Positions 34,259 to 42,766 of a stretch of 64,000 nt of DNA are shown in pieces (the stretch's first letter is position 1; every line of letters begins with the position of its first letter). The stretch comes from Antarcticimicrobium sp033791545 (GTDB taxonomy: Bacteria; Pseudomonadota; Alphaproteobacteria; Rhodobacterales; Rhodobacteraceae), in NCBI GenBank assembly GCA_033791545.1, contig JASJGL010000108.1, positions 1 through 64,000 on the forward strand, given 5' to 3'. Under the pieces are notes generated by a model that was given only the letters and a program-made list of their open reading frames with translations, was not told where the DNA came from and ran no database searches. The translations under genes were made by a program, and so were the position numbers.

Positions 34259-35311
34259 TCAATCGTCGTCTTCAATTCCGCCGATCAGATGCACGTTGTC
34301 GATGCCCGCTGGCGCCATATCCTGCATGATCGTGAGAAAATCGGCGTTCACCAACCGCTTGGCCCGGACCAACAACAGCGGCACCGGGCTAGAGGGTTCG
34401 TTGCGCTTGTAATAGTCCACAATGCGATCCAGCGCGTTGGAGACATCGGCGGGCGAATTGATACCGCCGACCACCAGCCCCCCACCGCCACCGTTTCCGG
34501 CAGCCATTGAGCCAAGAACCTCATCTCCAGCGGTCTCCTCCCCGGCGGCGCTGTCGCTTGTGCTGGCATGGTCAGACAGGCGTTTGACGATCTGGTGCAT
34601 CAGCTTGATCAGCGGGTCGAGGTCAGGGCCCTGCCCCGGAGTCTGTTCGGAAAACACATCCGAGATGGCGCGGATATTCTCTTCGCCCCGCTGCGCCGCC
34701 TCAAGCCAACCGGTCAGAACCTCGTCCGCCGTATCCTGAAACGCCGCCCCGATCGAGGCGGTGTCGGGGATGGTGGTCATATCGGTGGGCGCGGTCATCA
34801 GCCCTTCGGCGATCTCTATGTCGCGCAAAGCGAACCGTCCAAAACCACGGCTGTCCGTCAGCGCCACACGGCGCAGCGACCGATAGACCGGGGAGGGTCC
34901 GCCCATACCGCCCGGCTGACCGCAAAGATCCTGAACCGCGTTGATGCGCATGGTCGGATCGCCGTCATCTTCATCAAGCTCGGGATGGCAGCTGTCCCAA
35001 AAATCCTCAAGGCAACCGCGAATGAATCCGGTGGCCTCGGCAAAGCCGTTCAGCCCGTCATCGCCGTGCAACAAGGCGTCGGCCAGAAAAACCGCCGCGC
35101 GCAGATCATGGCTCCGCTCCAGCACCTCAAGGGATTTTTTTCGAACTTCACCGTAATCAGGGTCTTCGGCGGCGTGGATCTCGTCCCCGATCTGCACCTC
35201 TTCGCCTTGCTGGGCCGCAAGCTCCATCTCGGTGAAGACGGGGTCGTATTCCAGATTCTCCCCACTGGGGGAATCATCGCCTTTTGACTGCAACAGAACA
35301 GCCAGTTCCAT
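34259..35311 (-). CDS. tssA: T6SS baseplate/cap protein TssA
   Basis: I choose the ATG at 35311 (350 aa, MELAVLLQSKGDDSPSGENL), preceded by GGGAGG six bases away; the frame is open to 35422. The ImpA N-terminal domain is clear (SPSGENLEYDPVFTEMELAA, DYGEVRKKSLEVLERSHDLR, GFIRGCLEDFWDSCHPELD). The C-terminal part is short, with a Gly-rich linker (GGGGGLVV) and a helical end, NALDRIVDYYKRNEPSSPVP. It is the first gene of the minus-strand T6SS train. Known: TssA coordinates tube and sheath extension. Confidence 0.95.
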   Translation of the reverse strand: MELAVLLQSKGDDSPSGENLEYDPVFTEMELAAQQGEEVQIGDEIHAAEDPDYGEVRKKSLEVLERSHDLRAAVFLADALLHGDDGLNGFAEATGFIRGCLEDFWDSCHPELDEDDGDPTMRINAVQDLCGQPGGMGGPSPVYRSLRRVALTDSRGFGRFALRDIEIAEGLMTAPTDMTTIPDTASIGAAFQDTADEVLTGWLEAAQRGEENIRAISDVFSEQTPGQGPDLDPLIKLMHQIVKRLSDHASTSDSAAGEETAGDEVLGSMAAGNGGGGGLVVGGINSPADVSNALDRIVDYYKRNEPSSPVPLLLVRAKRLVNADFLTIMQDMAPAGIDNVHLIGGIEDDD

Positions 35312-35485
35312 CCAGAACCTCCCAGGTAAGCTCGATGCGGTCTCGCGGGTTCTGGTTCTACACCCCGTGCAGGGTGGCGGGCCCGTCGTTTCGCTAAACA
35401 AAAAAAACAATAACTTGACCACAAGTCAGCCTTATCGTTTGCTTGAAGTCAATTGTATTTCGTATCATTTTTGCGGGTTTGAGCC
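35312..35485. promoter_or_regulatory. AT-rich divergent promoter region between tssA and the 556-aa protein gene
   Basis: This 174-bp gap drives the 29-kb minus-strand T6SS train and the plus-strand repeat-protein/ExbBD operon. Bases 35395-35475 are strikingly AT-rich. On the plus strand TTGACC (35415-35420) and TTGAAG (35443-35448) look like -35 boxes, without a convincing -10 at 16-18 bases. CTTGACCACAAG (35414-35425) is an imperfect palindrome, and CTTGA..AAGTCA recurs twice, so a regulator-binding site is possible. No clear sigma-54 GG-N10-GC site was seen. Confidence 0.55.
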
Positions 35486-37156
35486 ATGGCAGAAGAAAAA
35501 GTCGAAGGCGCAGCGCTCAAGAAACTGGTCAAGCTGGGCATGAAGAAAAGGCTGTCTTTCGCCTTTTATCCCGCCGCCTCGGGCAATGATCACACCGTCC
35601 TGATCGACCGACGCAAGCCCGCCAAGGTGCTGGGTCAGGCGGCCAAGCAGATGGCCAAGAAGGAGGGCGCTGGACCCAAAGTTGCGTTTGGCACATTCGT
35701 GCTCAATGACGGAACGCTGGAGCTGACCTGCGACGTGGTCGTTCCAAGACTGGCAAAGCTGCTCAAGAAATACCTCAAGTCTCAGAAAGTCATGGTCAAT
35801 GTTCTGGTGCTGGACGCGCAGGGCACGGTGCTGGAAAGCGACGTTGAACCGCTTCCGCAGGATGCCGGTTGGGACGAGGTGGAGGATGCGGATGACGCCG
35901 ACGAGGAGGGCGCGACCGCGGCGCCCGCCACCGAAGCCGCCGCCGAAGCGCCCCCAACCGAACCATCCGCACCCGCCGCCCCTGACGCCACGGGGCTGGT
36001 CACCCGACTGAAGGCAGTGCAGCCAGTGCTTGTCGTCGCCCCGGCCCCGATGGCCGACAAGCTGAAAAAGGCGCTCGCGCTGGCAGTCGCCCAGATCAAA
36101 GCCCAAGATCTTGCCGCAGCGGACAAGACCATCGCGGCGCTGGAAAAGGCCGCCTCCCGGCTAAGGCCCGAGGCCGGCGCAGCCGAAACGCCCGCCCCTG
36201 CGCCCGAGGAGGCCACCGCCGCGAAACCGGCTCAGGACGGTGACCCCCGCCGGTTGGCGGCGCGGGCCGGGGCATTGCGCGACGTGATCGCCACCCTCCC
36301 CGACCCGGCCCGCAGCAAGCTGAACACGGCACTGGGCAAGGCCGCACAGCGGCTGAAAGCGGGCGACCTTGCCGCCGCTGGCGATGGTCTGGCACGGATC
36401 GAGGCAGCGACGCACAAAATGGTCGCCGCAGTCAACGCAACAGCAGGTTCTGCGGCAGACTCTGCGGCGCAAGCCGAGACCCCGCCCAAGGCTGAGGCCG
36501 CCGTCGAGGCGCCAGATCCGCAGGCAGCCAAATGGCGCACGGCCGAGGCCCGGTTGCAGCCCGAGATCGACCGGCTGATCGCCGAAAAGCGCGGCGATCT
36601 GGCGGCGCTCAACCGCAGCTTCGCCTATGCGCAGGATCAGGCCGCGGCGGGACAGTTCGACAAGGCGCTGGCCGCCGCGGGACAGGTGGTGGCGCTGATC
36701 AAACAGGCCAAAGCCTCCACCACAACAGCCGCCGCAGCACAGGCACAGGCCGCGACCCCGGACAATGTGATCGACTATACCAAGTCGCGTCTTGGCTGGA
36801 TCAAGACGCGCCAAAGCCTGCGCAACGAGCTTGAGGGGCTGAAAAGCGCGATTGTGTCGGCCACCGCCGGGATCGAGGGGATGGAGGACGTGCCAGCGAA
36901 ATCCGGGGTGCTGTTCGACTATCTCGACGACATCGACAGCACGTTGGAAGACACCCTGAAACAGCTGGTCGAAACCCCCGACGGCGACCGGCGCGAGGGG
37001 CTGAAAAAATCCGCGCGCAAGATCATCGGCGACTATCAAGGTCTGCTCGACACCGATTTTTTCAAGGCGGTGGACGACTCCGGATTCGCACGAACCACGA
37101 TCCGCGCCAGTGCGCTGAACGCATTGCAAGAGGTCAGCGGCGCGCTGGCAAGCTGA
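35486..37156 (+). CDS. Helical Ala-rich repeat protein of unknown function, divergent from tssA
   Basis: The 556-aa protein has no signal peptide. Residues 1-115 form a compact alpha/beta-looking domain (KRLSFAFYPAASGNDHTVLI, VAFGTFVLNDGTLELTCDVV). After an acidic Ala/Pro linker come three related helical repeats (near residues 170-235, 250-315 and 345-410) sharing the pattern AL..A...L.AGDLAAA...LA.IE.A. A distinct helical C-terminal domain (about 435-556) contains LGWIKTRQSLRNELEGLKSA. I do not recognise the family. It shares the promoter gap with tssA and leads the ExbBD operon, so it may be a T6SS substrate or a cytoplasmic scaffold; neither is shown. Confidence 0.7.
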   Translation: MAEEKVEGAALKKLVKLGMKKRLSFAFYPAASGNDHTVLIDRRKPAKVLGQAAKQMAKKEGAGPKVAFGTFVLNDGTLELTCDVVVPRLAKLLKKYLKSQKVMVNVLVLDAQGTVLESDVEPLPQDAGWDEVEDADDADEEGATAAPATEAAAEAPPTEPSAPAAPDATGLVTRLKAVQPVLVVAPAPMADKLKKALALAVAQIKAQDLAAADKTIAALEKAASRLRPEAGAAETPAPAPEEATAAKPAQDGDPRRLAARAGALRDVIATLPDPARSKLNTALGKAAQRLKAGDLAAAGDGLARIEAATHKMVAAVNATAGSAADSAAQAETPPKAEAAVEAPDPQAAKWRTAEARLQPEIDRLIAEKRGDLAALNRSFAYAQDQAAAGQFDKALAAAGQVVALIKQAKASTTTAAAAQAQAATPDNVIDYTKSRLGWIKTRQSLRNELEGLKSAIVSATAGIEGMEDVPAKSGVLFDYLDDIDSTLEDTLKQLVETPDGDRREGLKKSARKIIGDYQGLLDTDFFKAVDDSGFARTTIRASALNALQEVSGALAS

Positions 37157-37196
37157 ACACCGCGGGCCCCCCGCACAGGTTCCTAGGAGGGACACC

Positions 37197-37640
37197 ATGA
37201 CACCGCGCAATTCGCTGTTCGCCAGCCTGATGCTGGCCCTACCTTTTATGATGGTACTGGCCCTTGCCCTGCCGGCCGCTGCCGCCCCCGGGCGTCTTAC
37301 CGTCGAGCTGAACAAGCTCGAACAGATCGACGGCGGCGGCTGCCGCGCCTTCTTTCTGTTTCGCAACGAGACCGGGAAAAGCTTTGAGGGCTTCGAGATG
37401 TCGCTGGCGATCCTTGACGGCAAGGGCGTGATCGACCGGCTGCTGTCGATCGACGCGGCGCCGCTGCCGGTGGCGCGCACCACCCTGAAGCTGTTCGAGA
37501 TCCCCAACATCGCCTGCAGCGATATTTCGGAAATGCTGCTGCATGAGGTGACCGCCTGCCGCCCCCAGAACGAGGATGAGATGGACTGTTTCGAGATCCT
37601 CGATTTGACCAGCAAAACCCCGACAGCGCTGGTGAAATAG
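37197..37640 (+). CDS. Small exported protein leading the ExbB-ExbD cluster
   Basis: The 147-aa protein has a signal peptide (about residues 1-29, cut after AAA) and an immunoglobulin-like beta pattern (RLTVELNKLEQIDGGGCRAF, EGFEMSLAILDGKGVIDRLL). Four Cys in the mature part (GGGCRAF, NIACSDI, TACRPQ, MDCFEI) suggest two disulfides. It starts 40 bases after the previous gene and 3 bases before exbB, with AGGAGG as ribosome-binding site. I do not recognise a named family. Inference: a periplasmic partner of the adjacent proton-driven complex. Confidence 0.75.
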   Translation: MTPRNSLFASLMLALPFMMVLALALPAAAAPGRLTVELNKLEQIDGGGCRAFFLFRNETGKSFEGFEMSLAILDGKGVIDRLLSIDAAPLPVARTTLKLFEIPNIACSDISEMLLHEVTACRPQNEDEMDCFEILDLTSKTPTALVK

Positions 37641-37643
37641 GCC

Positions 37644-38267
37644 ATGCCTCTCGCGTGGGAAACCCTTGGGACCGGCGGGCCGATCATCGCCCTGCTGGCC
37701 GTCCTGTCGCTGTGTTCGCTGACGCTGATCGCGGTCAAGGTGATCCAGCTTTGGCCGGTGCGATCTGGTCTGGCCCGACGCGCCGAGGCGTTTCGGCAAT
37801 GGCGCGAGGGCGACAAACACGCGGCGCAGCAAGCTGTGGCGGCAGGCAGCTCGCCCGCCGACCGGGTCACCGCCTATGCGATGCAGGCGCTGGCCAAGGG
37901 GTTTCGCGGCCCCCGGCTGGAGTCCGAGTTGATGCGGCGCGGCAATGACGAGGTTGCGCGGATGTCCGGCATGATCCGCACCATCGAGCTGATCGCGGTG
38001 ATCTCGCCCCTGCTGGGCCTGTTGGGCACGGTTCTGGGCATGATCCAATCGTTTCAGGAATTGGAGATGGCCGAAGGCGCGGCCAATGCCTCGGTCCTTG
38101 CGGGCGGGATTTGGCAGGCGCTTTTGACCACGGCGGCGGGGCTGTTGGTGGCGATCCCGGCAGCGGTGGGGGCCGGGCTGCTTTCGGCCCGGATCGAAAG
38201 CGCGGCGCAAAGGATCGAAAGCGCAGTGGGCGAGCTGCTGCTGACCGACGAAAACCCACCCGTCTAG
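37644..38267 (+). CDS. MotA/TolQ/ExbB proton-channel family protein
   Basis: The 207-aa protein has three transmembrane helices (about residues 12-35, 112-140 and 148-178) and the family core: IRTIELIAVISPLLGLLGTV followed by LGMIQSF, and GIWQALLTTAAGLLVAIPA. Known: ExbB/TolQ pentamers with ExbD/TolR dimers form a proton-motive-force engine. It is followed by two ExbD-like genes and a TonB-like gene in a tight operon. Confidence 0.93.
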   Translation: MPLAWETLGTGGPIIALLAVLSLCSLTLIAVKVIQLWPVRSGLARRAEAFRQWREGDKHAAQQAVAAGSSPADRVTAYAMQALAKGFRGPRLESELMRRGNDEVARMSGMIRTIELIAVISPLLGLLGTVLGMIQSFQELEMAEGAANASVLAGGIWQALLTTAAGLLVAIPAAVGAGLLSARIESAAQRIESAVGELLLTDENPPV

Positions 38268-38283
38268 ACCGGAGAGCGCTGCG

Positions 38284-38703
38284 ATGGCCGGCCTCACGCT
38301 GAAACGTCCGACCCGCCCCCGCGCCCTGATCTCGCTGGTGCCGATGATCGACGTGATGCTGATCCTGCTGGTCTTTTTCATGGTCACCTCGACCTATATG
38401 AATCTCGACATGATCCCGGCGGCGCGGCGCACCGAGACCCCCGGCGGGGCCGGTGCGGACGCGGGCGGCACCGTGATGATCCGGCTGGGCGCGGATGGCG
38501 TGCCGGTGCTGCGCGGACAAGCGTTGCGCGGGCCGGATCTGACCGGGGCGCTGGCGGCGCTTTTGGCGCAGGCCCCGCTGACCCAGGTGATCGTGCTGCC
38601 ATCGGGGGCGGCGACGACGCAGGCGCTGGTCTCGGTGATGGATGCGGCCACGCAGGCCGGCGCGGTGCGGCTGCGGGTGGTCCGGCTGGAGGCGCGGCCA
38701 TGA
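38284..38703 (+). CDS. ExbD/TolR family protein 1
   Basis: The 139-aa protein has a short cytoplasmic tail, one transmembrane helix (about 18-38) with the essential acid in LVPMIDVMLILLVFFMV (Asp23), and a periplasmic TolR/ExbD domain (about 60-139). It overlaps the next ExbD gene by four bases (ATGA). Known: the Asp carries protons through the ExbB channel. Confidence 0.92.
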   Translation: MAGLTLKRPTRPRALISLVPMIDVMLILLVFFMVTSTYMNLDMIPAARRTETPGGAGADAGGTVMIRLGADGVPVLRGQALRGPDLTGALAALLAQAPLTQVIVLPSGAATTQALVSVMDAATQAGAVRLRVVRLEARP

Positions 38704-39110
38704 AGCTCAACCGCCCCAGCCCGCCGCCCTATTCGGAAACCATCGTCGCGCTGATCGACGTGGTGTTCTTTCTGCTGGTGTTCTTCATGCTGATCGGGCG
38801 GATGGATGCCACCGCCCCGTTCGAGGTGATGCCCCCCGTGGCCGACAGCGGCAGCGACATGCCGGCGGGCGGCGCGACCCTGTCGGTGGGCGCGACGGGC
38901 GATCTGGCATTGGACGGGCGACCGATTGCCGGGCCCGCTGACCTGAAGGCGGTGTTGACGCAACTGCTCGCGGGCGAGCCAGATCTGCGGCTGCGGGTGA
39001 ACGCCCACCGCACGGCAGAGCTGCGCCATGTGCTGCCGCTGGTCGGCATGGCCGAGGCGTTGGGGGTGCGCGATGTGGTGCTGGTGGTAACCCCCAGCCC
39101 GCTGCCATGA
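38700..39110 (+). CDS. ExbD/TolR family protein 2
   Basis: The 136-aa protein has one transmembrane helix with the essential acid in ALIDVVFFLLVFFMLIG (Asp20) and a periplasmic domain (about 45-136). It overlaps both neighbours by four bases. Two different ExbD subunits in one operon imply a heterodimer, which is uncommon but known in some TonB/Tol-like systems. Confidence 0.92.
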   Translation: MKLNRPSPPPYSETIVALIDVVFFLLVFFMLIGRMDATAPFEVMPPVADSGSDMPAGGATLSVGATGDLALDGRPIAGPADLKAVLTQLLAGEPDLRLRVNAHRTAELRHVLPLVGMAEALGVRDVVLVVTPSPLP

Positions 39111-40570
39111 GCCGCCCGCTGGTCTGGGCTGTGGGGCTTGGCGTCTCGATGCTGGCGCATGGGGTCTTGCTCGGGCTGGTGCTGATGACGATCCGGCCCG
39201 GACAGATGGAGGACCAACCGCAGCCCGAAACCCGGCTTGATGTGCAGGCCTATCAGCTCGACCGGGTCGAGGCCCCGGAACGCCGCCCCGACACCGAGGC
39301 CGCACAACAGGGCGAAGTGCAGGATGCCGCATTGGGCGCGGGCGCAATCCCGCGCAGCCGGGCACAGGCACAGGCCCCGGCGACGCAGGCGGCGCAGCCG
39401 ACCCCGACACGAGGAAGCAAGCTGAGCCCGGACAAGACGCGACCCGAACCGGCGCTGCAACCGAGCGCCACCGCCGCCCCGCTCGAAACGATCACGGCCC
39501 GGTCCGACCCCGCCCGCACCCGCCCGATTGCCGCCGATGCGCTCCTGACGCCCAGCACCCCGCCGGTGCAGACCACGACCGCCGCCGCCGCATCCCCCAC
39601 GTCTGTCCAACCCGCCGTCGCCCGCGCCGCGGATCTGGGTGCGATCCTCCCGGCGGCCCTGCCTGCCCCCAGTGCACCCCCCGAAGCGCGACCGCTCTCA
39701 CCGCAGGACGCACAGGGGGTTCAGGCCCAAACCGCCACGCCCAGCGCCAAGCGTGTCACCGCGACGCTGGCCTTTCAGGGCGGCGACGGCGAGGTTGACC
39801 CGGTCTCGCTAGCCGCGTTCCAAAGCTTTGTGCGGCCAGACGCCGCCGGGGCGCAAACGCAGGCGCTACGCGACGGGGTGGCCGGGCTGCTCTCTGGGGT
39901 GCCTTGCGGGCGGTTGCAGGTGGGGTTCGATCCCGAAACCGCCACGCTGCAGGTGAACGGGCATGTCCCCGAGGACGATATGCGCGCGCCGGTCCTCGCG
40001 GCGCTGCGGGCGCAGATGGGGGCCGATATCGCGGTGTCGGACAACATCCTGATCCTGCCGCGCCCGCAATGCGGCGCGCTGAGCGGCATCGCAAATGTGG
40101 GTCTGGCGCAATCCACCGACCAGATTACCAACCCGCTTTTGATCGGAGCCGGAACGCAGGCGCGGGTCTTTTCCTATGTCGGGGGCGATCCGCTTTCGTT
40201 CGATCTGACCGCGCCAGACTATGCCGCTTGGGTCTATGTCGATTATTTCGACGCCGCCGGGCAGGTGCTGCACCTGATGCCGAACGCGCATGTGCCCCCA
40301 CAGCGGGCCGCGGCCAAAAGCGCGCTGCGGATCGGCGCGAGAACGGAAGACGACGACGGGCTGCGCCTGCTGATCGGCCCCCCCTACGGGCGTGAAATCG
40401 CGGTGGCCTTTGCCGCCTCGGCGCCGCTGTACGAGGGGCTGCGCCCGATGTCAGAACCCGCCGCCCCCTATCTGGACTGGCTCAAGACCCGGGTGGCAGA
40501 GGCGCGCGCGCGCGATCCCAGCTTCAAGGGCGAATGGGTCTATTTCTTTGTCCGCACCTCTGAGAATTGA
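39107..40570 (+). CDS. TonB/TolA-like membrane-anchored protein with Cys-pair and DUF4384-like sensor module
   Basis: The 487-aa protein has one N-terminal transmembrane helix (about 8-28) with the Ser-x3-His pattern typical of TonB/TolA (SMLAHGVLLG), a long Pro/Ala/Gln-rich periplasmic linker (about 35-215), a BON-like segment with Cys267 and Cys322, and a DUF4384-like C-terminus (about 350-465, ending SAPLYEGLRPMSE). PpkA has the same order: Cys492 and Cys551 59 residues apart (55 here) and SAPLFDGMRPTSE near its end. It overlaps exbD2 by four bases. Inference: an energy-transducing arm that may meet PpkA's ligand. Confidence 0.85.
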   Translation: MSRPLVWAVGLGVSMLAHGVLLGLVLMTIRPGQMEDQPQPETRLDVQAYQLDRVEAPERRPDTEAAQQGEVQDAALGAGAIPRSRAQAQAPATQAAQPTPTRGSKLSPDKTRPEPALQPSATAAPLETITARSDPARTRPIAADALLTPSTPPVQTTTAAAASPTSVQPAVARAADLGAILPAALPAPSAPPEARPLSPQDAQGVQAQTATPSAKRVTATLAFQGGDGEVDPVSLAAFQSFVRPDAAGAQTQALRDGVAGLLSGVPCGRLQVGFDPETATLQVNGHVPEDDMRAPVLAALRAQMGADIAVSDNILILPRPQCGALSGIANVGLAQSTDQITNPLLIGAGTQARVFSYVGGDPLSFDLTAPDYAAWVYVDYFDAAGQVLHLMPNAHVPPQRAAAKSALRIGARTEDDDGLRLLIGPPYGREIAVAFAASAPLYEGLRPMSEPAAPYLDWLKTRVAEARARDPSFKGEWVYFFVRTSEN

Positions 40571-40591
40571 GCGCGCAGCGCGCGGCCCGGC

Positions 40592-41857
40592 TCAACCGGT
40601 CGCAGCCCTTGCCCCCGGCGCAATGATCGGCGGTTTTTCGTTCAACTCGGCCACCGAGAACCCGGCAATGGATTTGAACTTGGCCGCATGGGCCGCCAGC
40701 TCGGCGCGCGGAATCACGTCGTCGATGTTGTCGAAATCGCCGCCACAGCGATCCTCGGCCCATTGCATCACCGCATCGGGTCCACCACCGGCGCGATTGG
40801 CCAACCCCACGGCCGTGGTCAGCGGGCGGGCCGCCGCCTCATAGGCTGTCAACGCCTGCGCGGTGACGCCGTGATCCAACAGCCGCGCGCCGATCAAACG
40901 GGCATCTATGATGGCCTGACTCGCGCCGTTGGAGCCCACCGGATAGGTCGCATGAGCCGCGTCACCCATCAAGGTCACGCGTCCCTCGGTCCAGCGCGGC
41001 AGAGGATCGCGATCGACCATCGGGTATTCATAAACCTGCCCGGCCCCCTCGATCAGCGCCGGCAAGTCGATCCAGCCAAAGCGCCAGTCCTGAAAATCGG
41101 GCAGAAACTCCGTGATCCGCGCCGCGCGGGTCCAATCCTCGCGCCGCCAGTCGTCGCTGGTGTCAAAGCGTTTTTCGGCGATCCAGTTGATGGTGGCGAG
41201 GCCGCTGTCGGGATCCGGCCCGGTGATCGGGTAGGCCACCGCGCGCAGGTCGTCATGGCCGATCATCACCATGCTCCCGCCGCCGTGGTAATCCGGCGCC
41301 AGCGTGGTGCCGCGCCACAGGATGCGGCCATCCCAGATCGGCGCGCCCTCCTGCGGGTACATCTGCGCCCGCAGCGCCGAGTGGATACCATCCGCCGCAA
41401 TGATCAGATCGCCTGCCACCCGCGTGCCGTCCTGCAACACGAGAGCCGCCCCCTCTGGCCCGCTCTCGTATCCGGTGGCGCGCGCGCCGGTGACGATACA
41501 CTCGGCCCCCGCACGCGCGATCAGCGTATGATACAGCAGCATCTGCAACTGTCCGCGATGCACCGAATATTGCGGCCAGGCATAGCCGGCGCGGGTGCCG
41601 CGCGGCTCTTCCCAGATCCGGTTGCCGAGCTTGGAGTAAAACGACAATTGCCGCGTCCTGACCCCGATCGCGGCCAGATCCTTTTCCAGCCCCAGATCGA
41701 ACAATTCGCGCACCGCGTTGGGTTGCAGGTTAATGCCCACGCCCAGCGGGCGCATCTCGGACGCGGATTCATAGATGCGGAACGGCAGCCCGATCTGGTG
41801 CAAGGTCAGGCCAAGGCTCAGCCCGGCAATACCGCCCCCGGCGATAAGAATGGTCAT
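40592..41857 (-). CDS. FAD-dependent aromatic-hydroxylase-type monooxygenase
   Basis: The 421-aa protein has the FAD-binding GGGIAGLSLG near its start, the acidic end of the second strand (RIYESA), and GDAAHATYPVGSNGASQAII, the conserved GD motif of flavin monooxygenases related to salicylate/3-hydroxybenzoate hydroxylase and PhzS. The substrate cannot be read from sequence. It is on its own, 57 bases from idi's stop, both on the minus strand. It marks the end of the T6SS region. Confidence 0.88.
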   Translation of the reverse strand: MTILIAGGGIAGLSLGLTLHQIGLPFRIYESASEMRPLGVGINLQPNAVRELFDLGLEKDLAAIGVRTRQLSFYSKLGNRIWEEPRGTRAGYAWPQYSVHRGQLQMLLYHTLIARAGAECIVTGARATGYESGPEGAALVLQDGTRVAGDLIIAADGIHSALRAQMYPQEGAPIWDGRILWRGTTLAPDYHGGGSMVMIGHDDLRAVAYPITGPDPDSGLATINWIAEKRFDTSDDWRREDWTRAARITEFLPDFQDWRFGWIDLPALIEGAGQVYEYPMVDRDPLPRWTEGRVTLMGDAAHATYPVGSNGASQAIIDARLIGARLLDHGVTAQALTAYEAAARPLTTAVGLANRAGGGPDAVMQWAEDRCGGDFDNIDDVIPRAELAAHAAKFKSIAGFSVAELNEKPPIIAPGARAATG

Positions 41858-41914
41858 GACGTTTCTCCCCCGTTTGAGCCGATATCAAACAGTCTGACGC
41901 CCGAGGTGCAAGCC

Positions 41915-42481
41915 CTAGCCCGGATCACCGTCGCCGGTATCAATATCGGGACCGGCATCGGGATCGGGGCCAAAAATATCATCCCTATGCTGATCGAGAT
42001 AGATTTTCAGCCAGGGCGTGAACCGTTCAGGATGCTGCGCGATCTCAACCCGCAAGGCATCTGCGCCGATCCAGCGGGTCTGCATCACCTCGTCCGGATC
42101 GGGGCGCAGCGCGAGCGCGCCGTGCACATGGGCGACGAAGACATCGACCAGCTCATGTTCGATCAGCCCGCCGCCCACATCGGCGCGATATTCCAGCCGG
42201 TGGCGATATTCGGGAACAAGTCCGGTGATCCCCAGCTCCTGCGCCAGGCGGCGCAGGGCACAGGTGGCGGGATCTTCCTCCCACAGGGGGTGGGTACAAC
42301 AGGTGTTCGCCCAAAGCCCGGGCGTGTGATATTTCCCCAGCGCGCGCCGCTGCAACAGGATCTCGTCGCCGCGCAGGACAAAGACCGAGACCGCCTTGTG
42401 TCGCAACCCCTTCTGGTGGACCTCCAGCTTGTCCACGGGGATCAGCGCACCGTCGACCCAGGCCGGAATCTTCAGGCTCAT
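41915..42481 (-). CDS. idi: Isopentenyl-diphosphate delta-isomerase, type I
   Basis: The 188-aa Nudix-fold protein has the type I IDI signatures: the catalytic Cys in GLWANTCCTHPLWEE, LLQRRALGKYHTPG before it, and the metal/catalytic Glu region IEHELVDVFVAH. Known: it interconverts IPP and DMAPP for isoprenoids (carotenoids, quinones, bacteriochlorophyll in this group). The C-terminal Asp/Gly-rich tail is probably disordered. Confidence 0.95.
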   Translation of the reverse strand: MSLKIPAWVDGALIPVDKLEVHQKGLRHKAVSVFVLRGDEILLQRRALGKYHTPGLWANTCCTHPLWEEDPATCALRRLAQELGITGLVPEYRHRLEYRADVGGGLIEHELVDVFVAHVHGALALRPDPDEVMQTRWIGADALRVEIAQHPERFTPWLKIYLDQHRDDIFGPDPDAGPDIDTGDGDPG

Positions 42482-42706
42482 CCCCGGCCCCCTCGACAGA
42501 GAATGGTGGGGAACAGAGACGCAAAACTAAGGCTCATCATCGGATACTCGGCTGTTGGGCGGCTGTTGTTGAGCGGCAATTGTTTGACGGGCGGCTGTTT
42601 GAAAGGCGTCTGCGGGACAAGACGCGGCCGCTTTGCCCCCCGGCGCGAAGAACAGGGCGATTGCCGATCCGGAAACCCGCCGCACGGGCCTGCCACAATT
42701 CGCAAA

Positions 42707-42738
42707 AGGTCGTCGCCCCGCAAGAGGGGCGGCGACCT
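42707..42738 (-). terminator. Hairpin terminator after the cytochrome c gene
   Basis: A 13-bp stem (AGGTCGTCGCCCC / GGGGCGGCGACCT, one T-G pair) with a six-base loop lies about 30 bases after the cytochrome stop and is followed by TTTTG in the minus direction. The rest of the 285-bp gap (42482-42766) holds only loosely repeated GGCTGTT words near 42550-42600. Confidence 0.75.
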
Positions 42739-42766
42739 GAAGTTTGCCTGCCTTGATGTAGGAGAC

